From Tenacibaculum maritimum NCIMB 2154 (GTDB taxonomy: Bacteria; Bacteroidota; Bacteroidia; Flavobacteriales; Flavobacteriaceae), in NCBI RefSeq assembly GCF_900119795.1, contig NZ_LT634361.1, positions 620,001-684,000 on the forward strand: a stretch of 64,000 nt of DNA. The letters run 5' to 3'. The notes beneath the pieces were generated by a model. The model did not search any database. It was not told the DNA's origin and was given only the letters and a program-made list of their open reading frames with translations. Shown here one piece after another: positions 61,458 to 64,000 of the stretch (the first letter of the stretch is position 1; each line of letters opens with the position of its first letter). The translations under genes were made by a program, and so were the position numbers.

Positions 61458-62063
61458 ATGATGTTGACACAAAATTATTTAGAGAAACTGAGCGCAAATG
61501 AAATGTATAAATTATCAAAATTTATCGTTGAAGAAAACTTTAAGCACCATCAAAAGAAAAGCAATTTTAAGAAGATAAAAAAAGATATTATCTCTGTATA
61601 TCAAGAAGAAATTAAGTACATACAAAATTCTGAAATCTTTGTATGTAAAGATAATTTAGGAGATATTATAGGGGCTATTCGGGTGTTGAGATGGAATTAT
61701 GTAGATAAACTTCCTATACAGAATTTATTCGGAATCAATCCATTATTAGTAGTAGAAGATAGGTCTTTAAATGAGATATGGCATATTGGGAGATTTGCAA
61801 TAAAGAAAGGAATACAGAAAGCAAATTTATTTAAAAAATTAATGGTTTGCGCTATTGCACCTGTATGCAGTCATGTAGGGAATATTGCTTTTGCAGAGTG
61901 TGATAGTAAATTATTACGAGTCATGTCTTTATTAGGAATACGATTTAAAATCGTTGGGAAATCTATCAATTATCTAGGTTCAGAAACCATTCCAGTTAGT
62001 TTTTCGTATCATGATTTGATTGGCTTCTATGAGGAAAATAAAAAATTGGTTTTTGGAGTTTAA
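61458..62063 (+). CDS. LuxI/FeeM-like GNAT acyltransferase
   Basis: 201 residues from the ATG at 61458 (MMLTQNYLEKLSANEMYKLS); an upstream TTG is possible. It contains GDIIGAIRVLRWNYVDKLP, matching the G..RLLP region of LuxI/FeeM, and NEIWHIGRFAIKKG, matching the ExSRFAV motif, then SKLLRVMSLLGIRFKIVGKS and YLGSETIPVSF. Acyl-homoserine-lactone synthases and N-acyl amino acid synthases have this order. Its promoter region is shared with the PAS-LuxR regulator. The last 54 codons are duplicated downstream. Confidence 0.75.
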   Translation: MMLTQNYLEKLSANEMYKLSKFIVEENFKHHQKKSNFKKIKKDIISVYQEEIKYIQNSEIFVCKDNLGDIIGAIRVLRWNYVDKLPIQNLFGINPLLVVEDRSLNEIWHIGRFAIKKGIQKANLFKKLMVCAIAPVCSHVGNIAFAECDSKLLRVMSLLGIRFKIVGKSINYLGSETIPVSFSYHDLIGFYEENKKLVFGV

Positions 62064-62297
62064 GTTATTGGAAATGAAGATGTTTTTAAAAAACTACCTG
62101 ATAGTAAATTATTACGGGTCATGTCTTTATTAGGAATACGATTTAAAATCGTTGGGAAATCTATCAATTATTTAGGTTCAGAAACCATTCCAGTTAGTTT
62201 TTCGTATCATGATTTGATTGGCTTCTATGAGGAAAATAAAAAATTGGTTTTTGGAGTTTAAGTTATTGGAAATGAAGATGTTTTTAAAAAACTACCT
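61902..62297 (+). repeat. 198-bp tandem duplication
   Basis: Copy 1 (61902-62099) and copy 2 (62100-62297) are nearly identical (two differences noticed: ACGAGTC/ACGGGTC and TATCTAGG/TATTTAGG). Each contains the last 54 codons and stop of the acyltransferase plus 36 bp. The second is a 3' fragment without a start and is not a gene. Confidence 0.95.
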
Positions 62298-62358
62298 TTT
62301 TGTGTAGCTGAAAATTAGTAGGAAGAGGCTAACTTCATAACTCAAAAATTGAAAGTTC

Positions 62359-64000
62359 ATGTACTTGCCTAAAGCTATCTTTTTAATATTCTTGTTTTCT
62401 TATTCGTCATATGCTCAATTACAAATAAGAGGAGTGGTGAGGGATTCTTTAGATGTAGGAATAGCGCTTGCAGAAGTGATATTGGAAACTAAAGAAAATA
62501 AAATTGTAAAGGGGCTAGTTACTAATAAGCAAGGAATATTTGAGTGTTCGATAAAAAAAGGGTATTATAAATTATCTATCCGCTTCTTAGGGTATAAGAC
62601 TTGGAGCACGGATATTTTCTTAGCAGATAATTATGATTTAGGAGTAATAATACTTCATGAAGGTGCTGATACTTTGAATGAGGTAGTCGTCCAATCAAAG
62701 AAACCTTTTATAGAAAAGATAGAAGATAAGTTAGTTTTTAACATAGAAAATACCTTTTTAAGTAAAGGAAACACAGTAGCGGAAGTTTTAAGATATACTC
62801 CTAATGTTTGGGTAGGTTCCGATGGGGGCATTTTGATAAAACAACAACCCGCGGCAATTCAGGTTAATGGGAGACGAATTCGGTTGAAAGGAGATGCGTT
62901 AGTTGATTTTTTAGAAACAATTAATTCAGAGGATATCAAAAAAATAGAGGTTCAGTTGAATAGTTCTGCTGATTTAGACGCTAGTATTGATGTTGGAGTT
63001 GTAAATATAATAACGAAAAGAAAGAGTGGGATCAATGGGGGCTTAAGATCATATTATACATATTATGAGCAGTCCCCATATGATTTTTATAACGCTTTGT
63101 CATTAAATTATGGTGCGGAGAAATGGAATTTTTATGGAGCTTATAACTTTAAAGAGTCTGATGGGATAGGCGAGTTTAATTCCTCTTTAATGTATAAAAG
63201 TAGCAAAGAAAAACAAGTAACTAAAGGAGGTTTTGATAGTTTTTCTAGGAAGCATACCTATAGATTAGGCTTTTATATGGAGGTTTCAGAGAATCAAAAT
63301 TTAGGAGTTGAATTTTATGGAAATAGCAATAAAAGTAATTTTTTAGGAGATAATCTAGTTTCTTTTAAAGAAACAAAAGGGAGGAATGAAACTAAAGATA
63401 TAGGAGATAAGTTTTTGAATAGCCTTAGTTTGAATTATCATTACGCTATAAAGCCAATTAAGAGTTCTTTCGCATTTTATGGCGATTTTCTAAAGCATAA
63501 TTACGATTCGGAAATTTTAAATAATTCTATTTATCCAAGTAATTTTACATCCAATTTTGAAAAAAATAATTCCAATTCGCAAACAAGAGTAGTAAGTGCT
63601 CAACTGGATTTTGAAACTGTTTATAATAAAAAGATTACCTCTAAAGTTGGAAGTAAAATTTCTAAAACAAAGAGGCAGAATAAATTGACTTCAAAAGTTT
63701 TAGTAGGAAATAGTTTTCAAGATAATATGGAAAGAAATACCAATTTTAATTATGATGAAGATGTCGTTTCTTTTTATGGAATATTAAAATATAAAGAGAA
63801 TAAGAATTTTTTCAATTTAGGTTTTCGGTTAGAGAGGACTTCATTCTCTAATTTGGATATTTTAATGAATGATTTTGTTTCGAATAGCTTTGTAAATATA
63901 TTTCCTTCATTTTATTATTCGAGAACATTTTCTAAAAAGAAATCTCTATCCTTTAGTTTTTCTAGAAATATTAACAGACCTTCTTTTAACAGTCTGAATA
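62359..64000 (+). CDS. Outer-membrane beta-barrel / TonB-receptor-like protein (partial)
   Basis: At least 547 residues; runs off the window. Signal peptide MYLPKAIFLIFLFSYSSYAQ, then a CarboxypepD_reg-like domain (GVVRDSLDVGIALAEVILET..FLGYKTWSTDI), then the plug-like segment KIEDKLVFNIENTFLSKGNT, VAEVLRYTPNVWV, and QVNGRRIRLKGDAL, typical of the OMP_b-brl_3 (TonB-receptor-like) family, followed by barrel strands. ATG at 62359. Downstream of the acyltransferase; may belong to that cluster or be independent. Confidence 0.88.
   Translation, partial: MYLPKAIFLIFLFSYSSYAQLQIRGVVRDSLDVGIALAEVILETKENKIVKGLVTNKQGIFECSIKKGYYKLSIRFLGYKTWSTDIFLADNYDLGVIILHEGADTLNEVVVQSKKPFIEKIEDKLVFNIENTFLSKGNTVAEVLRYTPNVWVGSDGGILIKQQPAAIQVNGRRIRLKGDALVDFLETINSEDIKKIEVQLNSSADLDASIDVGVVNIITKRKSGINGGLRSYYTYYEQSPYDFYNALSLNYGAEKWNFYGAYNFKESDGIGEFNSSLMYKSSKEKQVTKGGFDSFSRKHTYRLGFYMEVSENQNLGVEFYGNSNKSNFLGDNLVSFKETKGRNETKDIGDKFLNSLSLNYHYAIKPIKSSFAFYGDFLKHNYDSEILNNSIYPSNFTSNFEKNNSNSQTRVVSAQLDFETVYNKKITSKVGSKISKTKRQNKLTSKVLVGNSFQDNMERNTNFNYDEDVVSFYGILKYKENKNFFNLGFRLERTSFSNLDILMNDFVSNSFVNIFPSFYYSRTFSKKKSLSFSFSRNINRPSFNSLN

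Noticed and set aside
1..64000. tRNA genes and riboswitches
   Set aside because: None recognised by eye; a covariance-model scan would be needed to exclude them.

Overview
The window is chromosomal DNA of a low-GC marine-type Bacteroidota, most likely a member of Flavobacteriaceae; Tenacibaculum or a close relative is my guess. The evidence is the purH-mreBCD-mrdA-rodA operon, the flavobacterial small families (HYC_CC_PP, DUF6146, DUF4920), the mevalonate-pathway genes, SusC/CarboxypepD-type TonB receptors, and promoters of the form TTG-N19/20-TAnnTTTG.

Layout. 1-430: end of an rRNA operon (23S 3' end, 5S, terminator). 480-2620: a decayed ISL3/ISAon1-type transposase gene split by an IS630-family element. 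2626-9800: the cell-elongation operon (PBP2, RodA, MreB/C/D) behind purH. 9800-35730: mostly housekeeping and accessory single genes. These include a metal-linked TonB/HMA module, mevalonate kinase, mevalonate-diphosphate decarboxylase and a UbiA prenyltransferase, SppA, a DPP III-like lipoprotein, a KirBac-type K+ channel, and a two-gene AAA-ATPase/ExK-nuclease-like pair that could be a defence system.

36000-51640 is the most unusual region. A CI/LexA-type self-cleaving repressor (50803-51603, +) faces a very large protein of unknown function (46874-50458, -). Behind that lie a lysis cassette (peptidoglycan hydrolase, holin, a tail-associated-like protein, a spanin-like membrane protein) and a polymorphic toxin with a deaminase-like C-terminus and its SUKH immunity protein. 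Downstream follow silent toxin-tip/immunity cassettes (two zincin metallopeptidase tips, a truncated deaminase tip, several immunity genes). They are separated by near-identical ~235-bp repeats and end in eleven copies of a 57-bp tandem repeat. No capsid, sheath, tube or baseplate gene is present. I read this as an SOS-controlled, lysis-released toxin system, analogous to colicins or to holin/endolysin-dependent (type 10) secretion. The putative promoters of the large gene and of the lysis genes share the same -33/-7 layout and a TGTAA motif in the spacer, suggesting co-regulation by the repressor.

51677-59592: metabolic and repair genes (saccharopine dehydrogenase-like, pckA, adenine deaminase, ruvC, hemW, cyclase). 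59722-62300: a small cluster of a ThiF/E1-like enzyme, a PAS-LuxR regulator and a LuxI/FeeM-like acyltransferase, a possible signalling system; the acyltransferase 3' end is tandemly duplicated (198 bp). 62359-64000: start of an outer-membrane beta-barrel receptor that runs off the window.

I saw no tRNA gene and no CRISPR array. All functional names come from reading motifs and family resemblance by eye; no database search was run.
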